In this document: positions 13,142-23,171 of the stretch, piece after piece | Layout: every line of letters starts with the position of its first letter | Position numbering within the stretch: the first letter of the stretch is position 1 | DNA from: Pseudomonas sp. CCI4.2 | GTDB taxonomy: Bacteria > Pseudomonadota > Gammaproteobacteria > Pseudomonadales > Pseudomonadaceae | Assembly: GCF_034350045.1 (NCBI RefSeq) | Contig: NZ_CP133781.1 | Location: 442,001-506,000, forward strand | DNA length: 64,000 bases | Reading direction: 5' to 3' | Position numbers and translations under genes: made by a program | Notes under the pieces: model-generated | Seen by the model: the letters and a program-made list of their open reading frames with translations, nothing else | Told to the model about the DNA's origin: nothing | The model's database searches: none

Positions 13142-13909
13142 TCAAACCCCCTTGCGCCGCTCCGCCCTCGCCGTTCGCTGCACTTGTTGCCGCACCTCTT
13201 CGAGCACCTCTTGAACGTACAACAGATGACGACTGGAAACCTCGCGGGCGTCGTCCGCCCGACCTTCGATGATCGCCAGGTACAACTCACGGTGCTGATT
13301 GATCAGCATGTCGCGGGTCTCGGTGCGCTGCTTGTACATGCCGCCGATGTTGGTCACTACGTTACGCTTGAGCAAATCAAACAAGCCGCGAATCGTGTGC
13401 AGCAGAACCGCGTTATGGCTGGCTTCAGCGATAGCCAAGTGGAAATTGGCATCGGCTTCGCCCTCTTCGGCACGGCTAACCTCGCCGACCCGAGAATAAC
13501 AACTTTGCAGCAACTCGAATGCCGCCCTCAGACGATCGCGATCAAGGTCGGTGGCACGCTGAGCAGCGTAGTAGGCGCACGACGCTTCGAGCGTTTGCCG
13601 GAATTCAAGCAAATCACGTTGAGCCTCTGGGTTGCTTTCCAGCAAGTGCAGCAACGGATCGCTAAACGTGGACCCAAGATTCTCGACCACATAATTACCG
13701 CCGCCCTGACGACTGATCAGCAGCCCTTTAGCGGTGAGCTTCTGGATTGCCTCACGCAAAGACGGGCGAGACACACCAAACTGTTCAGCTAAGGCACGCT
13801 CGGCAGGCAAGCGCTCGCCCGACTTCAAGGTGCCCTCAAGAATCATTCCTTCGAGTTGTTCGACAATATCGTCAGACAAACGCCGCTGACGCACCTGATC
13901 AAACCCCAT
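13142..13909 (-). CDS. lldR: FadR-subfamily GntR repressor of lactate genes (LldR type)
   Basis: The 255-residue protein is a transcription factor. The N-terminal winged helix (about 5-75) has the GntR signature SGERLPAERALAEQFGVSRP. The C-terminal FCD ligand domain has the metal-binding Asp/His pattern (ADANFHLAIAEASHN, then NQHRELYLAI). Its position, divergent from lldP, and the palindrome between them support an L-lactate-responsive repressor. I choose the ATG at 13909 because GGAG lies 7 bases upstream; a longer start at 13933 is possible. E. coli LldR was formerly called LctR. Confidence 0.88.
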   Translation of the reverse strand: MGFDQVRQRRLSDDIVEQLEGMILEGTLKSGERLPAERALAEQFGVSRPSLREAIQKLTAKGLLISRQGGGNYVVENLGSTFSDPLLHLLESNPEAQRDLLEFRQTLEASCAYYAAQRATDLDRDRLRAAFELLQSCYSRVGEVSRAEEGEADANFHLAIAEASHNAVLLHTIRGLFDLLKRNVVTNIGGMYKQRTETRDMLINQHRELYLAIIEGRADDAREVSSRHLLYVQEVLEEVRQQVQRTARAERRKGV

Positions 13910-14051
13910 AACGCTCTCCAAACCCCCGGACATTTACCGAGATTGCCTATTCTCGCCGATAGCCACAGCGCTGGCACCCTTCAGAAACCACCGAAAACAG
14001 CCCATCAGCGGATTACTTTCAGTAAATCGACGAAAGTATTAGCAGGGCAAA

Positions 14052-14115
14052 TTGACACACCCGTAGTAACGCTTCTAACCTAGCGCCCAGACATTGTAAA
14101 TTGGTATTACCAATT
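14052..14115 (+). promoter_or_regulatory. LldR operator and probable lldP promoter
   Basis: AATTGGTATTACCAATT at 14099-14115 is a 17-bp perfect palindrome of the TGGTnnnACCA type recognised by FadR-family LldR proteins. A possible sigma-70 promoter lies just upstream: TTGACA at 14052 and a weak -10 around 14074-14081. That would place the palindrome over the transcription start, as expected for repression. The palindrome is clear; the promoter call is weaker. Confidence 0.7.
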
Positions 14116-14319
14116 ATCCAATGCCGACGTTCGAAGGACACTCTCCACGGCGTCGCAATGCCTTTCGCCATAACGAAAGGTTTGACTGGTGAACTGCGCA
14201 ACTCGTTTGTCAGCATCGGTTCGATGGCAGCTATGCTCACTGCTGGCCCGAATCAACATGCGACCTACAAGCGACACAGGGCACCGGGCCTGACCAACAA
14301 TAATTAGGGGCCTCCACCT

Positions 14320-16014
14320 ATGCAAACCTGGCAACAGCTGTACACCCCACTTGGCAGTCTTGGCCTTTCGGCCATCGCAGCAGTCATTCCCATCGTGTTT
14401 TTCTTCGCGGCACTGGCCGTATTTCGGCTTAAAGGGCACGTTGCGGGCACGATCACCATGCTGCTGTCAGTGTTGATTGCGATTTTCGCTTTCCACATGC
14501 CGACTGACATGGCAATTGCTTCTGCCATTTATGGCTTTGGTTATGGCCTGTGGCCCATTGCCTGGATCATTGTTGCAGCCGTATTCCTCTACAAACTGAC
14601 CGTCAAGAGCGGCCAGTTCGAAATCATCCGCAGTTCTGTACTGACCATCACCGATGACCAACGCCTACAAGTGTTGCTCATCGCGTTCTGCTTTGGTGCC
14701 TTCCTTGAAGGTGCGGCAGGGTTCGGCGCTCCGGTAGCGATTACCGCAGCACTGTTGGTCGGTCTTGGCTTCAACCCACTGTACGCTGCAGGCTTGTGCC
14801 TGATTGCCAACACCGCGCCTGTTGCGTTCGGTGCACTGGGTATCCCAATCATCGTTGCCGGGCAGGTTTCCGGGATTGATGCATTCAAAATCGGCGCAAT
14901 GGCCGGCCGTCAATTGCCGCTGCTGTCGCTGTTCGTACCGTTCTGGCTGATGTTCATCATGGACGGCAAGCGCGGCGTCAAAGAAACCTGGCCAGCAGCG
15001 TTGGTTGCCGGTGGCAGCTTCGCGGTTTGCCAGTTCTTTACGTCGAACTTCATCGGCCCAGAACTGCCGGACATCGTGTCCGCACTGGCCAGCCTGATTT
15101 CTCTGACCTTGTTCCTGAAAGTCTGGCAGCCAAAACGCACTGCCGGTGCCACCATGGCCGGTGCAACCTCGTCGGCAGTAGTTGTCGGCAGCCCAGGCGG
15201 CTTTGGTCTGCCACGCACCTCAATCGCGTCGGAATACAACGGCGGCCAGATCTTTAAGGCATGGTCCCCGTTCCTGATTCTGACCGTCGTCGTCACTATC
15301 TGGACGCTCAAACCGTTCAAAGCATTGTTCGCCGCAGGTGGTGCGCTGCAAGCCTGGACCATCGCTATTCCAGTCCCGCACCTTGATCAACTGGTCTACA
15401 AAGTCGCACCGGTCGTCGTCAACCCAACCGTGATGCCTGCGGTGTTCAAGTTCGACATGATTGCCGCCTCCGGCACTGCTATTTTGATCTCGGCGCTGCT
15501 GTCGATGATTGTGCTACGGATCAAGCCGCAAACGGGTCTGAGCACGTTCAAAGAAACATTGATGGAGTTGCGTTGGGCGATCATCTCCATTGGCATGGTG
15601 CTATCGTTTGCCTTCGTGATGAACTACTCGGGCATGTCCACCACCCTTGCGTTAGTACTGGCATCTACCGGCGCTGCGTTCCCGTTCTTCTCGCCGTTCC
15701 TCGGCTGGCTGGGCGTGTTCCTGACGGGTTCCGATACGTCTTCCAATGCCCTGTTCGGCTCACTGCAAGCCACAACGGCTCACCAATTAGGCGTCAGTGA
15801 CGTGCTCATGGTGGCAGCGAACTCATCGGGCGGCGTGACCGGCAAAATGATCTCGCCACAATCGATTGCAGTCGCTTGCGCGGCTACCGGTCTGGTTGGC
15901 CAAGAATCCGACCTGTTTAGGTTTACCCTCAAACACAGCCTGTTCTTTGCTGCCATCGTCGGTTGCATTACGTTGATCCAGGCTTACTGGCTCACCGGCA
16001 TGTTGGTGATCTGA
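14320..16014 (+). CDS. lldP: L-lactate permease
   Basis: The 564-residue inner-membrane protein imports lactate (and often glycolate) with protons. It has about 12-14 hydrophobic segments and the LctP-family stretches [21 protein letters not shown] and [16 protein letters not shown]. The start ATG at 14320 follows AGGGGCCTCC. A leader of about 200 bp separates it from the operator palindrome. It is the first gene of the lactate operon. No truncation is seen. Confidence 0.96.
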   Translation: MQTWQQLYTPLGSLGLSAIAAVIPIVFFFAALAVFRLKGHVAGTITMLLSVLIAIFAFHMPTDMAIASAIYGFGYGLWPIAWIIVAAVFLYKLTVKSGQFEIIRSSVLTITDDQRLQVLLIAFCFGAFLEGAAGFGAPVAITAALLVGLGFNPLYAAGLCLIANTAPVAFGALGIPIIVAGQVSGIDAFKIGAMAGRQLPLLSLFVPFWLMFIMDGKRGVKETWPAALVAGGSFAVCQFFTSNFIGPELPDIVSALASLISLTLFLKVWQPKRTAGATMAGATSSAVVVGSPGGFGLPRTSIASEYNGGQIFKAWSPFLILTVVVTIWTLKPFKALFAAGGALQAWTIAIPVPHLDQLVYKVAPVVVNPTVMPAVFKFDMIAASGTAILISALLSMIVLRIKPQTGLSTFKETLMELRWAIISIGMVLSFAFVMNYSGMSTTLALVLASTGAAFPFFSPFLGWLGVFLTGSDTSSNALFGSLQATTAHQLGVSDVLMVAANSSGGVTGKMISPQSIAVACAATGLVGQESDLFRFTLKHSLFFAAIVGCITLIQAYWLTGMLVI

Positions 16015-16195
16015 GTACCTGATTAATAGCAAGACGCACCACCCGTAACTGCACCCTGCAACGACCTGGCGCCGGACTAACCACCCGGCGCCAACCATTC
16101 ATAACCCGGTCTGCAACGCGGCAGAAAGTTTCAGCGATTCATCTTTCAGTCGCTGCGCTGGACGGATAACCGGGCCCACCCGGAGAAACCGCCTG

Positions 16196-17020
16196 ATGAG
16201 CGAGCTTTATTACAACGCCGTGCCGAATGCGACCCGTGTCGCACCGCCACGCGCCGCACCACGCCAATACCCTGACGTGAAGCCCGAGCGGGTTTACCTG
16301 TTCGGCACCTGTGTGGTCGACCTGTTTTACCCAGAAGCCGGCATGGACGCGATCCACTTGCTCGAACGCGAAGGCATTCGGGTTGAGTTCCCCCAAGGAC
16401 AAAGCTGCTGCGGACAACCGGCGTACACCTCCGGCTATACCGACCAGGCCCGTGAGGTAGCGCGCTCGCAACTGGCGTTATTTGCTGGCGACTATCCCGT
16501 TGTCGTGCCGTCGGGTTCCTGTGCCGGCATGCTGCGCGAGCACTATCCCGACTTGTTCAAGGACGAGCCGGAAACACTGAAACAAGTCCATGCCCTGGCT
16601 GCTCGCACCTATGAGTTGGCCGAATTTCTGCTGTTCGTGTGCAAAGTTCAACTGCACGACAACGGCGCACCGACCAAAGTCGCACTGCACACGTCCTGTT
16701 CCGCACGCCGGGAAATGAACACCCACCTGCACGTCAGAACGCTGCTCTCGCAAATGAGCAACGTGGAGCGGGTCGAACACGGCCATGAAAGCGAATGCTG
16801 TGGCTTCGGCGGTACGTTCAGCGTGCGCATGCCAGACATTTCAGGGGCGATGGTGGCTGACAAAACCCGCTCGCTGAAAGAGTCCGGCGCGCACCAAGTG
16901 GTGACGGCCGACTGCGGCTGCTTGATGAACATCAATGGCTCGCTGGAAAAACAGCGCGAATCACTGCGTGGCCAGCACTTGGCCAGTTTCCTGTGGCAAC
17001 GCACTGGAGGTGGGCAATGA
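16196..17020 (+). CDS. lutA: L-lactate utilisation protein LutA / LldE (CCG-domain Fe-S subunit)
   Basis: LutA, LutB and LutC form the flavin-free, Fe-S L-lactate oxidising complex that makes pyruvate. This 274-residue subunit has two cysteine-rich CCG domains with SCCGQPAYTSGY near residue 65 and ECCGFGGTFSVR near residue 200. The N-terminal 30 residues before VYLFGTCVVDLFYP are less conserved. It begins 181 bp after lldP and overlaps lutB by 4 bp (ATGA), a sign of translational coupling. Confidence 0.94.
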   Translation: MSELYYNAVPNATRVAPPRAAPRQYPDVKPERVYLFGTCVVDLFYPEAGMDAIHLLEREGIRVEFPQGQSCCGQPAYTSGYTDQAREVARSQLALFAGDYPVVVPSGSCAGMLREHYPDLFKDEPETLKQVHALAARTYELAEFLLFVCKVQLHDNGAPTKVALHTSCSARREMNTHLHVRTLLSQMSNVERVEHGHESECCGFGGTFSVRMPDISGAMVADKTRSLKESGAHQVVTADCGCLMNINGSLEKQRESLRGQHLASFLWQRTGGGQ

Positions 17021-18474
17021 ACACCCATACGCGAATTCCTGTCGTCGAAGTCGAAGAAGACTTCCGCACCCGTGCCCACAAAGCCTTGGGCGACCCACAG
17101 TTGCGTAAAAACTTCCGCACCGCCATGGACTCGCTGATGACCAAGCGTGCCGTGGCCTTCAGCGATGCCGACGAACGTGAACGCCTGCGTGAGCTGGGCA
17201 ATGCGGTCAAAGCCCGTGCGCTGTCCAAACTGCCCGACTTGCTGGAACTGCTTGAAACCAACCTGACCCGCAATGGCGTGATCGTGCATTGGGCAGAAAC
17301 AGTAGATGAAGCCAACGCCATTGTTCTGTCGATCGTCCAAGCCCATGAAGCCAAACAGGTGATCAAGGGCAAGTCGATGGTCAGCGAAGAAATGGAGATG
17401 AACGATTTTCTTGAGGCTCGCGGCGTCGAGTGCCTGGAAGCCGACATGGGCGAATACATCGTCCAGCTCGACCACGAAAAACCGTCGCACATCATCATGC
17501 CGGCGATTCACAAAAACGCGGTTCAAGTGGGCAACCTGTTCCACGAAAAGCTCGGCGTGGACTACACCAACGACGTTGATCAACTGATCCAGATTGGTCG
17601 TCGGGTCCTGCGTCAGAAATTCTTTGAAGCGGACATCGGGGTCTCTGGTGTGAACTTCGCCATCGCCGAAACCGGCACGCTGTTGCTGGTGGAAAACGAA
17701 GGCAATGGCCGGATGTGTACCACGGTCCCGCCGGTGCACATTGCCGTCACCGGGATTGAAAAAGTCGTGGAAAACCTACGCGACACGGTGCCGTTACTGT
17801 CACTGCTGACCCGCTCGGCGCTGGGTATTCCGATCACCACTTACGTCAACATGATCTCCGGCCCGCGCAAAGCCCACGAACTGGACGGCCCGCAAGAAGT
17901 GCATTTGGTGCTGCTGGATAACGGTCGCAGCCAGGCCTTTGCCGACAGTGAACTGCGCCAGACGCTGAACTGCATCCGCTGCGGCGCGTGCATGAACCAT
18001 TGCCCGGTTTACACCCGCATCGGCGGCCACGCCTACAGCGAGGTTTACCCCGGCCCGATCGGCAAAATCATCACGCCGCACATGGTCGGCCTGAAGAAAG
18101 TCCCGGATCACCCAAGCGCTTCGTCGCTGTGTGGCGCGTGCGGCGAAGTGTGCCCGGTGAAAATCCCGATCCCGGCATTGCTGCGTCGCCTGCGGGAAGA
18201 AAACGTCAAATCCCCGGACGACCCGCACAAAGTCATGCGCGGCCAAGGCAGCAAATACTCGCGCAAAGAACGCTTCGTCTGGAACGCTTGGGCATGGCTC
18301 AACAGCTCGCCAATGATCTACCGCGCATTCGGTTTCTTCGCCACCCGCTTGCGCAACTTGACGCCTGGCAACATCGGCCCTTGGACGCAAAATCACAGCG
18401 CGCCGAAACCGGCTGCGCGCTCATTGCATGAACTGGCCCGCGAGCATTTGGCCAAACAGGGTGAGAACAAATAA
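17017..18474 (+). CDS. lutB: L-lactate utilisation protein LutB / LldF (ferredoxin-like Fe-S protein)
   Basis: The 485-residue protein is the central subunit of the LutABC lactate oxidase. The large N-terminal LUD domain contains VSGVNFAIAETGTLLLVENE. Two 4Fe-4S motifs follow near residue 315 (CIRCGACMNHCPVY) and residue 370 (CGACGEVCPVKI). The start ATG at 17017 has TGGAGGT 6 bases upstream and overlaps the lutA stop. It overlaps lutC by one base at its end. Confidence 0.95.
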   Translation: MNTHTRIPVVEVEEDFRTRAHKALGDPQLRKNFRTAMDSLMTKRAVAFSDADERERLRELGNAVKARALSKLPDLLELLETNLTRNGVIVHWAETVDEANAIVLSIVQAHEAKQVIKGKSMVSEEMEMNDFLEARGVECLEADMGEYIVQLDHEKPSHIIMPAIHKNAVQVGNLFHEKLGVDYTNDVDQLIQIGRRVLRQKFFEADIGVSGVNFAIAETGTLLLVENEGNGRMCTTVPPVHIAVTGIEKVVENLRDTVPLLSLLTRSALGIPITTYVNMISGPRKAHELDGPQEVHLVLLDNGRSQAFADSELRQTLNCIRCGACMNHCPVYTRIGGHAYSEVYPGPIGKIITPHMVGLKKVPDHPSASSLCGACGEVCPVKIPIPALLRRLREENVKSPDDPHKVMRGQGSKYSRKERFVWNAWAWLNSSPMIYRAFGFFATRLRNLTPGNIGPWTQNHSAPKPAARSLHELAREHLAKQGENK

Positions 18475-19145
18475 TGAGCGCCAGACAGAACATCCTTAAC
18501 AAGCTGCGTAACAGCCTGACCGGCGCGACGCCGATTGCCGATAATTTCGACGAAGACCTGGTCACCACGCCGTGGAGCTACGCCCCCGAGCTGCGGGTCG
18601 CGCAACTGCGCAAACTGATGGAGGCGGTGCATACCGAAATCCACCTCAGCACCGAAAACGCATGGCCGCAGTTGCTCGGGAAGTTGGTCAGCGACCGGCA
18701 ATTGCCGAGCCTGCTGATAGCCCCTGGAACGCCCCACGGTCGGCGGATCAGCGAGCACTGGTCGATCCACCCTGAACTGCCGCAGCTCAAGGCTTATGAC
18801 CAGCCCATAGAAGCCTGGAAAACCGAGTTGTTCGATGACACCCCGGCCAGTTTCACGACGACTTTGGGCGCGATTGCCGCGACGGGCAGCCTGATTATCT
18901 GGCCGACCCGCGAAGAGCCACGCCTGATGAGCTTGGTACCACCCGTGCATTTCGCCCTGCTCAAGGCCAGCGAGATTTACGAGAACTTTTATCAGGTCCA
19001 GCAAAAACAGCAGTGGGCGGACAACATGCCGACCAACGCACTGCTGGTGTCCGGCCCGTCGAAAACCGCTGACATCGAACAAATCCTGGCTTACGGCGCC
19101 CACGGCCCGAAAGACTTGATCGTACTGATTTTGGAGGACGCATGA
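18474..19145 (+). CDS. lutC: L-lactate utilisation protein LutC / LldG
   Basis: The 223-residue third subunit of the LutABC complex is a LUD-domain protein. The recognisable C-terminal motif is LLVSGPSKTADIEQILAYGA, followed by HGPKDLIVLILE, typical of the family. It starts within the lutB stop codon and overlaps dld by 4 bp, so lutA to dld behave as one coupled unit. Confidence 0.93.
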   Translation: MSARQNILNKLRNSLTGATPIADNFDEDLVTTPWSYAPELRVAQLRKLMEAVHTEIHLSTENAWPQLLGKLVSDRQLPSLLIAPGTPHGRRISEHWSIHPELPQLKAYDQPIEAWKTELFDDTPASFTTTLGAIAATGSLIIWPTREEPRLMSLVPPVHFALLKASEIYENFYQVQQKQQWADNMPTNALLVSGPSKTADIEQILAYGAHGPKDLIVLILEDA

Positions 19146-21952
19146 GTCTGCCCGCCGCATTTTTGCGCGAAGCCGAACGACTGATCCCGCAGAACAGGCG
19201 CTTCGACGATCCGTTGTCGACGCTCGCCTTCGGCACCGATGCCAGCTTTTATCGGCTGATCCCAAAACTGGTGATCCGCGTCGAGTCCGAAGACGAAGTG
19301 GTAGCACTGCTGAAACTGGCCCAGACCGAACGTGTTCCGGTGACATTCCGTGCGGCGGGCACCAGTTTGTCGGGCCAAGCCATCAGTGACTCGGTGTTAC
19401 TGGTGCTGGGAGACAACTGGAACGGTCGAGAGATTCGCGAGCAAGGCACGCAGATTCGTTTGCAACCCGGCGTTATCGGCGCTCAGGCCAACGCTTGGCT
19501 CGCGCCATTCGGACGCAAAATCGGCCCGGACCCAGCTTCGATAAACGCCTGCAAAATCGGCGGTATCGTGGCTAACAACTCCAGCGGCATGTGCTGCGGC
19601 ACCGCGCAAAATAGCTATTACACCCTGGCGGGCATTCGCTTGGTATTGGCGGATGGCAGCCGAGTGGACACTGAGGACGCAGGCAGTGTCGCCGCGTTTC
19701 GCGACAGCCATTCAGACCTGCTGGAAAACCTCGCGCGATTGGGCCGCGAGACCCGAGCCAACCCTGAATTGGCTGCAAAAATTCGCCACAAATACCGTCT
19801 GAAAAACACCACCGGTCTATCGCTGAATGCGCTGGTGGATTTTGACGAACCGCTGGATATTCTCAGCCACTTGCTGGTCGGTTCCGAAGGCACGCTGGGA
19901 TTTATCAGCGCCGTCACCTACGACACCGTTATCGATCATCCGTTTAAAGCGTCAGCCCTGATTGTGTTCCCAGACGTCGAGACCTGCTGCAACGCGGTCA
20001 CCGTTCTGAAAACCCAGCCAGTGGCCGCCGTCGAGTTGCTGGATCGCCGGAGCATGCGCTCCGTGCAGAACAAACCGGGCATGCCTGGGTTCGTACGTGA
20101 GCTGTCGGAAAACGCCTGCGCCTTGCTGATCGAGTCCCGCGCAGCGTCGCAACTGCTGCTGCACGAACAACTCGTCCAGATCATGGCCTCACTGACGGCG
20201 TTTGCGGTGGAGAAGCAGGTCGACTTCACCGAAGACCCGCTGGAAAACGCGCGCCTGTGGGCCATCCGCAAAGACACCTTTCCGGCCGTCGGCGCGGTGC
20301 GTAAAACCGGCACCACGGTGATCATCGAAGACGTGACCTTCCCGGTCGAGCAGTTGGCGATTGGCGTGCGGCGCTTGATCGCGCTGTTCGAGAAACACCA
20401 TTACGACGAGGCGATCCTGTTTGGCCATGCGCTGGAAGGCAACCTGCACTTCGTCTTCACCCAAAGCTTTGAGAACCCCGTGGAAGTCGCGCGCTATCAG
20501 GCTTTCATGGAAGACGTCACGCAGTTGGTGGCCGTGGAGTTTGGCGGCTCATTGAAAGCGGAGCACGGCACCGGCCGCAACATGGCGCCGTTTGTTGAGC
20601 TGGAATGGGGCAGCGATGCCTATCAACTGATGTGGCAACTCAAACGCCTGCTCGACCCTAACGGCATCCTTAACCCGGACGTCGTGTTGAGCAATGACCC
20701 GCAGATTCACTTGAAGCATTTGAAGCCGCTGCCTGCTGCGGACGAAATCGTCGACAAATGCATCGAGTGTGGTTTTTGTGAGCCGGTGTGTCCGTCAAAG
20801 GGACTGACACTCAGCCCACGGCAACGCATCGTTATCTGGCGTGATATTCAAGCGAAGAAACGCGCAGGCATCGACACCACCGAGCTGGAACGCGATTACC
20901 ACTACCAAGGCATCGACACCTGCGCGGCCACTGGCCTGTGTGCGCAACGTTGCCCGGTGGGGATCAATACCGGTGAGCTGGTCAAGAAGCTGCGCAGTCG
21001 AGACGCCACCCATGGCAAAACCGCCAATTGGTTGGCCGAGCATTTCAAAACCACCTTGCAAGGCGCACGCTTTACCCTGCACGTGGCCAACGGCGCAAGG
21101 ATGTTTCTGGGCGCACCCCGCCTGGCAAAACTCTCTGCTGCGCTGACCAAAGCATCAGACGGCCGTGTGCCCTTGTGGACCGCCGCCATGCCGCAACCGG
21201 AACGGGCGATTCGCTTCAGTCCGCCGGTGACCGATCTGCGTCCTCGGGTTGTGTATTTGGCAGCCTGTGTCTCGCGGGTCATGGGCCCGGCAGCCAGCGA
21301 TAGCGAACAAATGTCGCTGCTGGAAAAAACCCAAGGCTTGCTGGAAAAAGCCGGTTATCAGGTGGTGTTCCCGGACAATCAAGACAGCCTGTGTTGCGGC
21401 CAGCCGTTTGCGTCCAAAGGCTATAACGAACAGGCCGAACACAAACGCCAAGAACTGCTCGCCGCCTTGTTAACGGCCAGCCGTGGCGGGCTCGACCCGA
21501 TCTATTGCGACACCAGCCCTTGCACCTTGCGCCTGGTCCAGGACCTCAAAGACACACGCCTGGATCTGTATGACCCCGTGCGTTTCATCCGCACCCACCT
21601 ACTGGATAAATTGCACTTCACGCCACAGCAAGAGCCGATTGCCGTACACGTGACCTGCAGCACCCAGCACTTGGGCGAAAGTCAGGCATTGATCGAATTG
21701 GCACGGTTGTGCAGCGTCAACGTGGTCATTCCCGAAGGCATTCACTGTTGCGGGTTCGCTGGCGACAAAGGCTTCACCACGCCGGAACTGAACGCGCACT
21801 CGTTGCGTACGCTGAAAGAAGCAGTGCAGTTCTGCAACGAAGGCATTTCAACCAGCCGCACGTGTGAAATCGGGCTGTCCCAACATGGCGGCATCGATTA
21901 CCACGGGCTGGTTTATCTGGTAGATCGAGTGACTCAGCCTAAGTCGCTTTAA
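19142..21952 (+). CDS. dld: FAD-linked D-lactate dehydrogenase with Fe-S and CCG domains
   Basis: The 936-residue protein is a flavoprotein fused to Fe-S modules. It has an FAD-binding type 4 domain (about 35-180, with FRAAGTSLSGQAISDSVLL and GGIVANNSSGMCCGT), an FAD-oxidase C-terminal domain (about 220-460, GHALEGNLHFVF), two 4Fe-4S motifs (CIECGFCEPVCPSKG near 540, CAATGLCAQRCPVG near 598) and CCG domains (LCCGQPFASKGY, HCCGFAGDKGF). The position after lutABC supports D-lactate oxidation to pyruvate with electrons passed to the respiratory chain. A related YdiJ-type enzyme uses D-2-hydroxyglutarate, so substrate choice is an inference. The family is often annotated D-lactate dehydrogenase in Pseudomonas lactate loci. 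Confidence 0.88.
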   Translation: MSLPAAFLREAERLIPQNRRFDDPLSTLAFGTDASFYRLIPKLVIRVESEDEVVALLKLAQTERVPVTFRAAGTSLSGQAISDSVLLVLGDNWNGREIREQGTQIRLQPGVIGAQANAWLAPFGRKIGPDPASINACKIGGIVANNSSGMCCGTAQNSYYTLAGIRLVLADGSRVDTEDAGSVAAFRDSHSDLLENLARLGRETRANPELAAKIRHKYRLKNTTGLSLNALVDFDEPLDILSHLLVGSEGTLGFISAVTYDTVIDHPFKASALIVFPDVETCCNAVTVLKTQPVAAVELLDRRSMRSVQNKPGMPGFVRELSENACALLIESRAASQLLLHEQLVQIMASLTAFAVEKQVDFTEDPLENARLWAIRKDTFPAVGAVRKTGTTVIIEDVTFPVEQLAIGVRRLIALFEKHHYDEAILFGHALEGNLHFVFTQSFENPVEVARYQAFMEDVTQLVAVEFGGSLKAEHGTGRNMAPFVELEWGSDAYQLMWQLKRLLDPNGILNPDVVLSNDPQIHLKHLKPLPAADEIVDKCIECGFCEPVCPSKGLTLSPRQRIVIWRDIQAKKRAGIDTTELERDYHYQGIDTCAATGLCAQRCPVGINTGELVKKLRSRDATHGKTANWLAEHFKTTLQGARFTLHVANGARMFLGAPRLAKLSAALTKASDGRVPLWTAAMPQPERAIRFSPPVTDLRPRVVYLAACVSRVMGPAASDSEQMSLLEKTQGLLEKAGYQVVFPDNQDSLCCGQPFASKGYNEQAEHKRQELLAALLTASRGGLDPIYCDTSPCTLRLVQDLKDTRLDLYDPVRFIRTHLLDKLHFTPQQEPIAVHVTCSTQHLGESQALIELARLCSVNVVIPEGIHCCGFAGDKGFTTPELNAHSLRTLKEAVQFCNEGISTSRTCEIGLSQHGGIDYHGLVYLVDRVTQPKSL

Positions 21953-22153
21953 CCGTCGTGAGGGGCTGAAAAACGCCCTTTCATGGTGCCAAACCGTCTA
22001 AAGATGGCTTTTTCACATGAGATAGCAGAAATAATAGAACCCCTGTGAACTGCAACAGTCCATCTCTGTAGGCCCTTTACGAACGGGCTTATAACAGACC
22101 TCGGACGGCCTCATCGACCGGCTATTCCGAGTCCATAGGCTTAGGAGATACAC

Positions 22154-22444
22154 ATGAAGCGTACCGTACTCACAGGGTTGTTCCTCACTGCCGCACTGTT
22201 GGCTTCCCCGGTATTCGCCGCTGAAGACCTGTGTGGAGCGAATCTGCAGACCATCAAGGACAGCTTGTCGTCGAGCACCAACCTGGGTAATGACGAGAAG
22301 ATGAACCTTGAAGAAACTCAAAAATCAGCCATGGCCGCCCACAAGGCCGGTGATGACAAGAAATGTATCGAACTCACTACCAAAGCAATCGAACAAAACG
22401 ACAAAACCGATACCGGTAATGGCGACGGTAGCGGCGCGAAATAA
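22154..22444 (+). CDS. Small secreted two-cysteine protein, unknown function (paralogue of 43372-43644)
   Basis: The 96-residue protein has a signal peptide (KRTVLTGLFLTAALLASPVF, cleavage after AAA near residue 23) and a mature part of about 73 residues with two cysteines, LCGANLQ and KKCIELTT. They could form a periplasmic disulfide. A helical, lysine- and alanine-rich middle and a Gly/Asp-rich tail follow. The ribosome binding site is AGGAG, 7 bases upstream. A clear paralogue lies at 43372-43644. I do not recognise the family. It sits between dld and ssrA with its own terminator. Confidence 0.85.
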   Translation: MKRTVLTGLFLTAALLASPVFAAEDLCGANLQTIKDSLSSSTNLGNDEKMNLEETQKSAMAAHKAGDDKKCIELTTKAIEQNDKTDTGNGDGSGAK

Positions 22445-22461
22445 TTTGGGCACACGCACAC

Positions 22462-22487
22462 GGCCAGCCTCTGGCTGGCCTGTTTTT
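22462..22487 (+). terminator. Intrinsic terminator before ssrA
   Basis: GGCCAGCC and GGCTGGCC pair around a TCT loop and are followed by TGTTTTT. It ends the small secreted protein gene. Confidence 0.85.
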
Positions 22488-22572
22488 CAGCAGCGCTGCC
22501 AGACAGGAGAGGTCGACGGACTCCGTTCATTGGGGTAGACTCCGCCACCTGACTGCTCACGCGGTTGCTATC

Positions 22573-22972
22573 GGGGCCGATTAGGATTCGACGCTGGTTG
22601 CGAAACTCTAGGTGCATGCCGAGTTGGTAACAGAACTCGTAAATCCACTGTTGCAACTTTTATAGTTGCCAATGACGAAAACTACGGCCAGGAATTCGCA
22701 CTCGCCGCTTAATTGCGACGACTAGAGCCTGAGCTTCTGGTTACTTCGGTACCAGCAATCACTAGAGGATGCCTGTAAACTCGAAGTGATTGTCATGCAG
22801 AACAGGATCGCCGTGCAGTACGTTGTGGACGAATCGGCTAAAACTTACACAACTCGCCCAATGCACCCTGCCAGTCGGGTCGCTGAGGGTTAACTTAATA
22901 GACACGGCTACGCATGTAGTACCGACAGCGGAGTACTGGCGGACGGGGGTTCAAATCCCCCCGGCTCCACCA
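22573..22972 (+). ncRNA. ssrA: Transfer-messenger RNA (tmRNA)
   Basis: The 400-base RNA starts GGGGCCGATTAGGATTCGAC and ends in a T-arm GGTTCAAATCC with GGCTCCACCA, so both halves of the tRNA-like domain are present, including an encoded CCA. The tag frame, after GTT, is 22668-22712 and encodes ANDENYGQEFALAA, a degradation tag with the expected ALAA end. It rescues stalled ribosomes with SmpB. The 3' end is a common integration site, and an integrase gene follows 200 bp downstream. Confidence 0.97.
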
Positions 22973-22983
22973 CTTCAACATCT

Positions 22984-23009
22984 AAAGACGTCCACGGACG
23001 TCTTTTTTT
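22984..23009 (+). terminator. Terminator downstream of ssrA
   Basis: AAAGACGTCC and GGACGTCTTT pair around a 2-base loop and run into a seven-T stretch, 11 bp after the tmRNA CCA end. Confidence 0.85.
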
Positions 23010-23085
23010 GTGCCTGAAATCCAGTAAATACGGGGGTTTCAGCGCTTTTGCGGTCTTTTGAGAGTTTTGGAGTTCCAGCCATTCG

Positions 23086-23147
23086 GGTATTCCAGACGGT
23101 ATTCCAGACGGTATTCCAGCTTATCCGGTGCTAATCTTTGGAATACC
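23086..23147. repeat. 12-bp direct repeats before the integrase, possible recombinase arm sites
   Basis: GGTATTCCAGAC occurs at 23086 and 23098 and again, with one change, at 23110. An inverted GGAATACC lies at 23140. The same core, GGTATTCCAGCC, occurs at 35457, near the other end of the island. Repeats of this size next to int resemble arm-type or excisionase sites of tyrosine recombinase elements; this role is an inference. Confidence 0.6.
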
Positions 23148-23171
23148 GAATCAGTGCCTGAGGACAATCTC

